DNA from: Arabidopsis thaliana
Taxonomy: Eukaryota > Streptophyta > Magnoliopsida > Brassicales > Brassicaceae
DNA: 64,000 nucleotides
Assembly (NCBI RefSeq): GCF_000001735.4
Contig: NC_003074.8
Location: 4,340,101-4,404,100 of the forward strand
Direction: 5' to 3'
Part shown: piece by piece, positions 11,301 through 22,048 of the stretch
How positions within the stretch are numbered: position 1 is the first letter of the stretch
Layout: each line of letters opens with the position of its first letter
The notes under the pieces: model-generated
Told to the model about the DNA's origin: nothing
Databases searched by the model: none
The model's input: only the letters and a program-made list of their open reading frames with translations
Program-made: the position numbers and the translations under genes

Positions 11301-13189
11301 TTAGGCTCCAGCGTAAGGGTTAGGCTTAGGTGTACCCTTCACTAGACCACATTGGAGGCTTGTCTCAGGCATGTTGTATTCATCTCTCAGTGATTTCTCT
11401 GGTGACAAGACACTCGCGTAAAGCTGCTGTCCTAAGTAGCGTCTCTCGGAGTTTTCAGATCGAACGTTCCACATTCCACAGTTGTCGAATGTGAGCAAGA
11501 TTGCTGCCCAACATTTTGGGTAGACTTGGACTGTGTGTCTGCTCACTGCGTCCAGCAGGTTGTAGTTTTTTCTCTTCTCTGGGGTCCAAGTCCCTGGCTC
11601 GACACTTTGAAACAGAGTCAAATTGAATATTAGGTTAAAAATGAAGAATTTCTTGTAATGCAAGAAAGCAATTAGATGACTTGTTGTGCAATAAAGTTAT
11701 GTAAGAATTCATGAGTGTTTTAAATGTTTGTTTCACTTACGCGACGGCAAAGAAGGAGTAACCGTCCAAGTGCCACGACTGAACACTCTTCTCGTGGTTC
11801 TCAAACACCACCTCGATGAAGGTGCGGTGAGTGATGTTAAGAACATTTGGCACGATCTTGATGCTCTTGATTTGTTCTGGGGTTGGGTTATCAGTGATGG
11901 AGTCGTACTTGAAAACCTTGTCGGCAACACCAAAGTACTCCGCAAGCTTCAATGGGGTTTCGGGGTCAGTGTGCGAGACTCCGTTCAAAGCGTACCTGAG
12001 CTTTCCATCGACCTTGCCTTGAGTGTTCACAAGCTTGATGGTGCGTGTGATGTTGATCTTTCCGTAGTGGTAAGATCCCTGAGGGTTAGGCCTGGCTGCA
12101 CTGGCGGTCAAGTTCCACCTGAAAGATCGGAACTGGTTCAAGGACCAAGCCCAGCCGACTGGACCAGGGGGTAGCTGCGAAGAAGCGGGACCTTTGCCTC
12201 CCTCATAGCGGAGAAGACCAGTGGTGGTTATAACCGACTTCAAGAACCTAGAGGATGCAACCATGTAGTAATCTTTAGCTTCCTGATTAGCGGTAAGGAT
12301 GGTTCCGTAACACTGACCAACGTGAACGTCGAGAGAGTCATAATCGTTCTGGAGAACGTGCGATCCTTCCATCTCAACAAGCTTCAACTTGTGATTCTGA
12401 ATCCTAAAGTTAAGAGATGTCTTGAGACCCACGTTACAGATCCTAACCCTGTAGGTCTTTCCAGGTTTCAAGGTAAAGAGAGGTGCATCGGATCCATCGC
12501 CTTTCCCGGACTTTCCGTTGATGAGAATACCATCTGGACGGCCAAGAGTACGACCGCTGTCAAGGAATTTCTTCAACTGGGTGTGGCTCTTGGTGTACCA
12601 GTCACCGATCAAGACGGTGTAGTCATCTTCTGGGTCAGCATAAGGGACCGGGATGAGGAGACGGCTGTTCACACGGAGACCACCGAATCCACCAGCGGAA
12701 CGGTGCATCGCGGTGCTGGGGTAGTAGAAATAGCTTCCGATCTGATCCTTAGGCTGGAAATGGTAAGTGTAGTTGGTGCCGGGCATGATCGGACACATAG
12801 TTCCTGGAGTCCCATCTTGCCAACAGTTCTTCCTGTGTTGGATCCCATTCCTAAAACGCAAAAACAAAACATATATTATAAGCATGCATATTGAAAATGA
12901 TATATTTTGGTGAACCGTGAAACAAATGTTATAATTACCATGTGAGGAGGAAAGGTTCGTCGAGGTTGTTGAAGACATTAATGATGACGTTGTTGTTGGA
13001 GGTTGAGTTGACGTTGGGACCAGGGAATTGTCCGTTGATGAGAATGACTTGTTGTGGAACACCGAGAGGAGACACGGTTCCGTAGGTCACGTTCCATACG
13101 TGATGGAAGTAAGGATCTTCGGCTCGGACTACCACCGTTGCGGCAGCGGCCAGGTAGAGGCACGCGGCCAAGAGTTTAACCCCTCGCAT
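11301..13189 (-). CDS. SKS11: SKU5-similar protein (pollen-type multicopper-oxidase-like), SKS11
   Basis: Secreted protein of the laccase/ascorbate-oxidase superfamily; SKU5-similar members act in cell-wall growth and this clade is pollen-expressed (family knowledge). Three exons: 12939-13189, 11741-12850 and 11304/11301-11604, with GT-AG borders that keep frame (TG|G for Trp, GC|T for Ala). Signal peptide MRGVKLLAACLYLAAAAT. An in-frame ATG four codons upstream (13201) is possible. Three cupredoxin domains, but the copper ligands are replaced: TWNGIQ in place of HWHG, FYYPS in place of the HxH stretch, and SWHLDGYSFF and MWNVRSE near the C-terminus where oxidases have HxxHxH and HCH. Expect no oxidase activity. 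N-glycosylation sites (NVT, NST, NLT, NIT) are frequent. Head-to-head with SKS13 at 15157. Confidence 0.93.
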
Positions 13190-14106
13190 AACAATAAACA
13201 ATTTTTGGTTGAGATAACAGTTATAGATTTTTTATGTGTTTTGGTACTAATTGTTTATTGTTATATATAATTATGCTTTGGGGTTTGAATTTCGAGTTGT
13301 GGAAATGTTTCGAGGCATTTTTATAGGGTTATTTTTGACGAATGTTTTTCCAGGTTTTTCTCGTCTTCTTTGGGGTCTCCTACCATTTCGCTATTCCTTT
13401 CGCCATATTTGGGAATATTGAAGTTTAACCTCTCCCTATTTTTGGTGTTTCTCTTTAATTCCTCTTAGTTTATTTTCTTTTTTCCCTATGTCTTTTTTGG
13501 TTTTGGTTTTCATGTCTTCGAGAATTTTGCTATTTGGGATTAAAAAATAATCTAAAGGATATAATTTTATATATATATGTGACAAAGGTATAGGTCGACC
13601 AATAAACATTTTACATTATTATAGAAAATATTTTGAAAATCGCTTATTTTAATCATAACACTTTGTTTTGTACATTATGCTTTTGGAATTTGGATGATTA
13701 TGTCTTTTTATATAATATATACCAGAAAATAATTCGATATGTCGTATTTTTTCTATCTATATATCTTTTGACTTCTAATTGTAACCATAGGAAAAATTAG
13801 ATGACATTGAAAATCAGGTAATGATGCATAGCATTTGTTCACAACAATATTGTTAAAGTTAGGAATAGGAGTAGTATCTTTTCCCTTTTCTTCAATCATA
13901 CGAGCTAGTCAACCGTTGACGATAAATTCACGGAGAGCACCGGAACCTTTAAGTATGAGAAACTACTTCAATAATCTTAGAAATTACTTACCTAAAAAAT
14001 CTTGCACTGTGTAGAATTTGGTAAGAGACATATGGTCTCCAAATACGTTCTCAGCTAGCGTTATGTCATTGATGCCAAAACGTTCTTTCATCTTTCTAAT
14101 TAGAAA

Positions 14107-14215
14107 ACAAAGATGAACAAAAGTTTGTGATACACTCCCTTTGGTCAGACGAAAAGAGTTTGTGACACACTCCTTTTGACCAAGAGTTTGTGATACAAAG
14201 ATGAACAAGAGTTCA
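14107..14215. repeat. three imperfect local repeats
   Basis: Three copies of a unit starting (A)GTTTGTGAYACA, two followed by CTCCYTTTKG, stand side by side at about 14124, 14157 and 14187. Short local duplication; no coding meaning seen. Confidence 0.5.
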
Positions 14216-14493
14216 TGATGCCGTAAATACAAATATTTTGAATGTGTAACTTTTTGTTAAAGTTATAAGTGATAAACTGTTTTTTTTTGTAGTGTATATA
14301 TAAGAAACTCTAAGCATTTGGAGAAGAAAATAAACATGTCGCATAAGACCCACGATGTCAATTACCATTTATTAGGCCTTTATCAACATCCCACCTCACA
14401 ATATATCTATACTAATATATAAAATTATTTTATTTTATTTTTATATATAGAACACCATATACACACATGTACATCTCAATTACCATTTATTGT

Positions 14494-14555
14494 GCAGACT
14501 ATTATCTTTTTTTTTTATTTTTATTTTTTTATTTTTTTGGGCAGACTATTATCTT
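14494..14555 (-). mobile_element. poly(T) tract with 15 bp flanking duplication
   Basis: GCAGACTATTATCTT occurs at 14494-14508 and 14541-14555 without mismatch. Between them lie about 32 bases that are nearly all T with a few A's and a terminal GG. Read on the minus strand this is CC plus an A-rich tail, so the same kind of tail-only retroposition footprint as at 4672 and 5956. Confidence 0.5.
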
Positions 14556-15156
14556 ATTTCAATAATCTGCATAACTTTTTTTTTAAAGGATCAAAAGAAG
14601 ATTGAATAACATGCAAGTTCATTTTTGAAATTTTATTATCAAAAACATGGAAGTTCTTAAAATTAAAATTACAAAGCATATTAAGTTGGTAATTAATTCT
14701 GTAGTTACTTACTAAGTTGTACCATAATATTATTTTTTGTCCGTGTAATAATCAACCGTAGCTGAAATATGTTAAGACAAACAAAATTACTTGATGATGA
14801 CACTTGTGGGTAGTTAATTTGGCTTCTTTAGAGACATGTCCAATAATAGAATAAGATCCGAGTTGTGTGCTCGTTAGAGAAATCGGGAGTCCTAAGGACC
14901 AGCGAGCGAGAGAGATTCAAAAATAGAAATTTCACGTAAAGAGAATTAGAGGTGCAGCGTGAAAAGAGGCAACAATTCCGTGCATACCAAGGTCCTTCAC
15001 CTGCATAAATAGGTATTCACAACATCACCAAAAGATTCGTCAAGAGCAAGAGAACATAGTTTCTTCTTGCTTTTGAGAAAAAATAATTATATATTTTTAT
15101 ATAGGAAAGGGTTAATTTATTAATAAAAAAAAATAAAAAGAAGCAGAAAAGAGATA

Positions 15157-17205
15157 ATGCAGGGTGGTAGGCTTTTGACGGTGTTGGTGTGCCTCGCCTC
15201 CACGGTGGCGTTGGTGAGCGCCGGTGACCCTTACTTCTACTACACGTGGAACGTAACCTACGGAACCGCCGCGCCTCTCGGAATTCCTCAACAGGTGATT
15301 CTCATCAACGGACAGTTCCCTGGTCCTAACCTAAACTCAACCTCCAACAACAATGTCGTCATCAATGTCTTCAACAACCTCGACGAGCCTTTCCTCTTGA
15401 CCTGGTTTGTAACTAATCTGTAAACTTATTCCTTTCGTCAGAACTTGTCATTCAATTGTTTTCGTGATTTTTGTTTTACATTAAAATTGTTGTTTTTGAA
15501 AACAAATCTTTTTTTTTGTATCAACCATTTGCATTTGGAGTTAGACTTTTGCAATCACATTTTTTAAAAGATTTTTAAAGATTTGCTTTGCATTAGATTC
15601 GGTTATATGGCCACACCTATATATAACTAGTCTTCATTGTATCTTTGAATACTTAGTCCTGACAATGGTTTTGGGTGACATGGCAGGAGTGGACTCCAGC
15701 ACAGGAAGAACTCATGGCAAGATGGTGTGACTGGGACCTCATGCCCAATCCCAGCAGGCACCAACTTCACTTACCATTTCCAGCCTAAGGACCAGATCGG
15801 TAGCTACTTCTACTACCCATCCACCGCTCTCCACCGCTTCGCCGGTGGTTTCGGTGGCCTCCGTGTCAACAGCCGTCTCCTCATCCCAGTCCCATACGCT
15901 GACCCCGAAGACGACCGCACCATCCTCATCAACGACTGGTACGCCAAGAGCCACACCGCCCTCAAGAACTTCCTTGACAGCGGACGTACTCTAGGATCCC
16001 CCGACGGTGTTCTCATCAATGGGAAATCTGGTAAACTAGGCGGAAACAACGCTCCTCTCTTCACCATGAAGCCCGGAAAGACTTACAAGTACAGGATCTG
16101 CAATGTTGGATTCAAATCCACTCTTAACTTCAGGATCCAAGGACACAAGATGAAGCTTGTTGAGATGGAAGGCTCCCACGTTCTCCAGAACGACTACGAC
16201 TCTCTTGATGTCCACGTTGGACAGTGCTTCGCCGTTCTAGTGACCGCTGACCAAGTGGCCAAGAACTACTACATGGTTGCATCCACTAGGTTCCTCAAGA
16301 AGGAAGTGAGCACTGTTGGTGTGATGAGCTACGAAGGAAGCAACGTTCAGGCTTCAAGCGATATCCCCAAGGCTCCCGTCGGCTGGGCTTGGTCTCTCAA
16401 TCAGTTCAGATCCTTCAGATGGAACTTAACCGCCAGTGCTGCTAGACCTAACCCCCAGGGATCTTACCATTACGGAAAGATCAACATCACCCGTACCATC
16501 AAGCTCGCCAACACCAAGAATTTGGTGAATGGAAAGGTCAGGTTTGGATTCAACGGTGTATCACACGTTGACACCGAGACTCCCTTGAAGCTCGCTGAGT
16601 ACTTCGGCATGTCCGAGAAGGTCTTCAAATACAACGTCATCAAGGACGAACCAGCAGCCAAGATCACAACACTAACCGTCGAGCCCAATGTCCTCAACAT
16701 CACTTTCCGTACCTTTGTCGAAGTCGTCTTCGAGAACCACGAGAAAAGCATGCAATCCTTCCATTTGGACGGTTACTCCTTCTTCGCTGTCGCGTAAGCC
16801 CTTTCTCTTTTACCCATTAAACCAATTGGCAATGAATGAATTGACCTGCGTCTCTTATACAAGATATGAGATCCCTAACACTTTCTCTAAACGTTTTCAC
16901 ACAGTTCCGAGCCAGGAAGATGGACACCAGAGAAGAGAAACAACTACAACTTGCTCGATGCCGTTAGCAGACACACCGTGCAGGTATACCCCAAATCCTG
17001 GTCAGCCATTCTCTTGACATTCGACAATGCCGGTATGTGGAACATCAGATCAGAGAACTGGGAGAGAAGATACTTGGGCCAGCAATTGTACGTCAGTGTT
17101 CTGTCCCCTGAAAAATCACTAAGAGACGAGTACAACATCCCACTCAACACCAACCTTTGCGGCATCGTCAAGGGCTTGCCATTACCTACACCCTACACTA
17201 TTTAA
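15157..17205 (+). CDS. SKS13: SKU5-similar protein SKS13
   Basis: Close paralogue of the minus-strand SKS11, and likewise a secreted, copper-ligand-depleted multicopper-oxidase-like protein of pollen (family knowledge). Three exons: 15157-15404, 15687-16793 and 16905-17205; the phases match those of SKS11, showing one ancestral gene. Signal peptide LLTVLVCLASTVALVSAG. The cupredoxin folds show LLTWSGLQ-type replacement of the first His cluster, IGSYFYYPS, FHLDGYSFF and MWNIRSE, so the usual type 1-3 copper sites are missing. The conserved core QFRSFRWNLTASAARPNPQ is identical in both copies. The C-terminus has no GPI-type hydrophobic tail, unlike SKU5. The start is fixed by the signal peptide and the CT-poor leader ending AAAGAGATA. 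Confidence 0.93.
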
Positions 17206-18893
17206 ACTCACTTCGACAAAGTTTTTTCAATTTATATGTAAAATTCTACTTTCCAAGTGAGTGTATTACGTGATTAATTAACCCTTTCCTAATTTCATTT
17301 AAAATACTACATATACTATCATTTAACTACAGTCCAACTTGTTGTTTCTCTAATAATAGTAAAACGAAATCAACTTAAGTAACCTAAACTTCTTCCTACA
17401 CAAGAGACTGTCATTGTTCAATCCAGAGAGGATAGGAGTCATCTGAAATTAATCTCAAGAAATTAAGTAGAAGGATAATTTGTTATGAGTCTCCTCGATC
17501 ATATCGATGAGTAAATCTGAAAATCAGAAGAAGAAGAAGAAGAAATATTTCGAAGAAGCAACACTAGAGATAGAGAATAAGAGATTCAAATTATGTATTT
17601 CATGCACAACCGATTAATTTCACAGCTTGATTTTTGTTTCGAAGCAGAGAGGAAGCGAAGTTTGATATACGGACTAGGAATAACTTAACCCTAAATCGGA
17701 ACTCAGAGAAAACAGAAACGAAACCTAGATCGAAATAAAACCCTAAATCACCTGAAAGGTTAAATTCCACCGCAAGCAAGCGTGACATGTACACTAGCTC
17801 TATTCATCGTAATCTGAGAGCAAAACCGGTTGACGCTTGAGGTCAAAGTCAAACAGAGCAACCGATGAGAATGTGAAAAGAAAGTTCACGCGCGCGTGTT
17901 GTGACGATGCGATTCCAACAAGTTACGTCTTTTTTTCTTAAATGTTTTAATTTAGTAGAGATATTAATAATATAATTTTTGAACATTTATATGGATGATA
18001 TAGCCAAATTTTACCATTTTATTTAGTACTTAACAGCACATGAAATTTTTTGTAAAGAAGCTAGTAGTTCTATTTAGTCGAGATTAAAAAAACAAACTAA
18101 CTTACCTGAATTTCTTTTCATACTAGTACACTATTTCATATTCACAGTCTTTATTTAAATCATACATGGAAAAATATTAATACTACCACATGATTTTGGC
18201 AAAAAAAAAAAACTTTCCAAAAAGCTATACATCCAAGTAACCCTAGTCCCTTTGTCTACCAAATTGGTTTGGTGTGAGTAAAACTTATGAATTACCGAGA
18301 AGCACCTCTAGCCTAATTGCGTTCCACCTGCGACCGTCTCTTTTCACCCGAGAGTTCGACTCTGCCGCATATATGGCTTGGCTTGGCCGCCCAAATTTTA
18401 TTTATTTATTACCTCGTCTCATGGTTGGCAGCAGTTTTAGAAATAGTTTCTAATTCTGGAGGAAATAAAAAAACAAAAACAAATGTTCAACAAACATGTA
18501 TATCTTTTTGAGAAGCACGTGTGACGTGTTGAGCAGATAATGAATAGAGATATGCAAAGTGTGTGTGATACAACCCTTTAATCAGTATTCACCAGTGAAA
18601 TTCATCAAGATCTTGCTGTTCCAGCTGAAATTAGTCTGGACTTTTATGATGTAAGACGATCCTTCTACTGTATACTAAAGAAAACTATAACGAAACAGGG
18701 ATATAGACCAAAACAAATCTGAGCATTTTAATTTGTTCTACAAAGCTTTTATTCAATATTTAGAGGAATTAATTTTGGTTGTACATATTTTTCAAGGAAT
18801 TTCTTTTTTTATAAACCGTTTAAAATTAGTTACCTCTTTCTGCATTGTTCCTTAGCTTGAGTTCTTGCGATCTTTACCATATAACACCTATGC
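17206..18893. other. intergenic region between SKS13 and MIR169A
   Basis: SKS13 3' UTR, then a more balanced stretch at 17400-17900 with a short low-complexity minus-strand frame (17600-17794) that I do not believe is coding; it might be a leader or non-coding transcript. A tRNA-like A/B box pair near 18310-18360 is discussed under rejected items. Confidence 0.4.
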
Positions 18894-19110
18894 GCGACAC
18901 AAAGTAACGTGTAGCCAAGGACAACTTGCCGATCATGTTACTTTTTCTTTTTGGTTTTATATATCTTGTATTTTATACGGAATAATATATCCTAATTTCT
19001 TCCTGAATCCTTCAAAAAAAAAAAAAAAAAAAAGTTTGAAACTAAATTGTCTTAATAGAGTATAAAGAAAGATCATTTAAATCGGCAAGTCATCCTTGGC
19101 TGCACACTAC
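18894..19110 (-). ncRNA. MIR169A: microRNA precursor MIR169A
   Basis: Minus-strand hairpin. The mature miR169a is the reverse complement of 19082-19102 (begins CAGCCAAGGATG, ends TTGCCGA). The opposite arm, the reverse complement of 18910-18930 (begins GGCAAGTTGTCC, ends GGCTACA), matches the star strand I remember. Pairing extends outward through GTAGTGTG with CACGTTAC (two G-U pairs), giving a stem of about 30 bp with a loop of about 145 bases. miR169 guides cleavage of NF-YA transcription-factor mRNAs and responds to drought and nitrogen supply (family knowledge). The loop contains a run of about 19-20 A on the plus strand (19015-19033). Precursor ends are approximate; the primary transcript is longer on both sides. 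Confidence 0.95.
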
Positions 19111-19290
19111 TTTCGTCACATTCGCGTTTCACTAGCTATACCCACTTGTATATATGAAAACCACAAACAAAAGAAAAATGTATGTGTTTTGTATGTTTCT
19201 TCTCGAAAGTAACAATAGAGAATGGAAGAGGAGATCTCTACATATTTGTTTTGGTGCTTATGAATACTAGAGGACTTACCCGCTCTGGGT

Positions 19291-19298
19291 TTATATAG
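19291..19298 (-). promoter_or_regulatory. probable TATA box of MIR169A
   Basis: On the minus strand the sequence reads CTATATAAACCC, a canonical plant TATA box, about 190 bases upstream of the mature miRNA. Transcription would be expected to start near 19262. Confidence 0.6.
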
Positions 19299-19299
19299 A

Positions 19300-20277
19300 A
19301 GATGGGTCAGAGATAAGAGAAATAAGAGGGAATAAAATAATTGAATTGAAAAGAGAGAAAGATTTGAGATTTTATGCCCCCAAGAAGGTAGATAAGCAAA
19401 AAAATATAATAAAAAAAGATAAGGAAAGAAAAACCTAAATTAATTTGAAAGAAATATAAAACAGTTGTCATATATTAAAGAATTATATATATTCGAAAAA
19501 TAAAAAGAATTAATGAAAGAGATAAGGTTCCTCCATGCTTCTCCATCCTCATAATATTAGTTTTCTTAAGCTGCAAAAACCTTTACAGCTTTAACAGATG
19601 CCATTAAGAGATATGGGGCCATATACATATCTACTCATTCATATACATATATACACATACATCTTCACATAGACACATAAATTGCTCCTGTCTATAACGA
19701 AAATTGTCATCTTATTGTTTTCTTGAATTGTGTTTAACCTTCTTTTCCTTTGACCAAAAATGTGAAATTTGATAAAACGTTTAAACAAAATCTCCTATAT
19801 TTAAATGCTCTCTAAATTAATAAATCATCAAAGAACCTTAATATTAACATATTTGAAAATTTCAAGTTTCTAATTAACAAGCTCAAAAAGGTTTTGGTTA
19901 ACGACCTAGGTAAATAGATTCTGTTTGAGCAAAGACAAGCATATGCAATAAAAATTTAAGACGAGGGACGTGGTTTGAGAAACAAGACGCACTTGCACAA
20001 AATCGACCTGGTTTTGGTAAGTTGATAGGAACTATAAGTTTCTAATTTTAGGACTTACTAAGAAATAACTCACGAGAGAAATAAATGTGTGTAGAAAGAG
20101 AGAAAAAGGGACTCTCGTAAACATTTTTAAAAGAAGAAAGAATCTCAACATTTACGTGTAACCCTAGCTAGTTATCCCGACAGGTACTCGAAAGGGCACT
20201 ATTAAATAAACATCTATATTTTATACTCCGTATAAGTTAATTTATAAACAAGTAATCGGTAAATAGAGACCGTCAGT

Positions 20278-20309
<32 letters not shown>

Positions 20310-22048
20310 TTGTTTCTTTGACAAAAATATGTGTGTATATATATACAAAAATTCACAGAAATCAGCACTTGGAATCTCAAAGTTATCGAAAAGATCAAAA
20401 AAGGACCTGCTCGAGTAGGTCACTTTTGCGTGGCCGTACATTTTTATAGTTTTTCATTATTATTAAAATATCAATTTAAGATGTCATATGTTGTTAAACA
20501 GAAGATAATTTTTTTTTTTTTTTTATAAAATTTGAAGTGAACGCCACAAGAGATTTTACGTATGAAAGCTAAAGCAAATAAAAGATGAAGCAAATTTGTT
20601 AGTTCAACATTGTTCTTTATATTTCAAAATTTGGTTGTTGTTATAGTTCAGGTAATAAATATTTGCGGGGGTGTCTGTCTAAACAAGAAAAATGGATAGT
20701 TGAGGAAAAGAAGAAGAAAATGGGTACAATGTGATGTCAGTTGGTGGAGTGGCAGATCGATGGGATTTTCACTGCTCTTTTGGCTCAAACCCCTATGTCT
20801 CATGTGCTTCCCTCTATTTGTTTTTTACATATATTTTTGTGCGAAACTGAAAATATTTTTTTCAATAAAAAACCTATACGTAATATTTCTAATCTTTAAA
20901 TTTCAATTATGTGGCAGTATAGAAAACAAAGTCGTATAAATTCTATCGATAATATGCATTATATGCAAATTCTAATTCGGACGATGACACAAAAATATCG
21001 CTAGTATAAAACTAAGCTACATGTCATGGTGACATGATTTTTTATAAATGTTTGTGTAAGAAAAAAAAAGATAAACATTGTTCATAAATGATGCTTTTGA
21101 AACTTCTTCGTAATTAGACAAATACAGTCATGTATTTGTTATAGTATAAACTTTGAAAAAAACAGGGATACGAATAGTGTTATGTTAGAATAAATGTAGG
21201 AGTATGTATAGTGGGGAAAAGATGAATAGAACCATCGTTTTCGGTCATTTTGATTCTTTATACGCTTCTTTATGGAGAGAGAGAGGTCAATCAAAGAATC
21301 TGAAAGATTGATCTTATGACTTTGTCAATAGGTCCATGCAGGGACCATAAGGACCCCAACATATGAAGATGTTTTGCTAAGTATTGAATCATGGAACAAA
21401 TCAACGAAATAGTCAAAACAAAAGGTCTATCTAGATAAATTATAAACTGCTAATTGCTCAATCGATATTACTTAATAATGACTAAACATGCCGAGGCAAA
21501 CATTAAATTTGGATTAGAATTGCATGTTGCATGACAAAACTTATATATGTATTCTTACTATTTTCTTAATTGTTCACAAAACTATCATCTATATCTATCT
21601 TTCTATCTATCTATACAAGTGATGGTACACACACATGTCCTACCACTCTGACTCTACCGACATTATTGTCCTGAGTTTTTTTCTTCCAGAAAATCTATGT
21701 CCGAATCCCCAAATTGATATGAATACGATACTATGAGCACGATAACTCCGGAATATAATCTAAGAAAAAGAAACAAAAAAAATTCTGAAAAAGAATGTAA
21801 TCCGTTCTCCAGTGTATGTATCTCTGGTTTTTTACTCGTTCTCCATTATTAATTTATGACGTTTAAGAAAGACTCACAAACAAGATGAATAAATGATACA
21901 AGGGGATTTTATGGCATATGCAGATTTTGTTTTGAAGTAATAATGTAACAAATCGACATTGAAGTACCTTCCACAATGCGCACTATGCACAAGAAAAGAC
22001 TCGTCAAAAGCAAAGCAAAAGGTGGGGATGGCTCTTAAGGTCAACAGC
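19300..22048. other. intergenic, AT-rich
   Basis: Upstream region of MIR169A followed by AT-rich DNA. It holds an (AT)n microsatellite at about 20284-20310 and several low-complexity A or T runs. Short open frames here have no recognisable protein features. No gene is supported. Confidence 0.45.
20284..20310. repeat. (AT)n microsatellite
   Basis: Uninterrupted alternating AT/TA run of about 26 bases preceded by TATACAT. Confidence 0.8.

Larger units (their letters stand above)
13190..15156. other. shared upstream region of two divergent SKS genes
   Basis: About 2 kb between divergent starts. It contains a cluster of imperfect repeats with the word GTTTGTGAYACA (about 14107-14215), a 16 bp direct repeat at 14358-14373 and 14476-14491, and a T-tract with a 15 bp duplication (14494-14555). 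No extra coding gene is supported. Promoters of both pollen genes should lie at its two ends. Confidence 0.5.

Noticed and set aside
11728-12894. Plus-strand frames of 148 and 190 codons across the SKS11 exon.
   Set aside because: Antisense shadows; they lack domain features and the minus-strand product is a clear SKS protein.
13984-14232. An 82-codon minus frame between the SKS genes.
   Set aside because: It runs through local repeats and has no signal peptide or domain; probably chance.
18296-18490. Possible tRNA-derived SINE: an A-box-like TAGCCTAATTGCG, a B-box-like GAGTTCGACTCT about 40 bases later, and an A-rich end.
   Set aside because: No clear target duplication was found and the boxes match only loosely; the A-rich end alone is common here. 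A repeat library search would decide.
19015-19033. A-run near 19.0 kb taken as another tail-only retroposition footprint.
   Set aside because: No flanking direct repeat, and it lies in the loop of the MIR169A hairpin.
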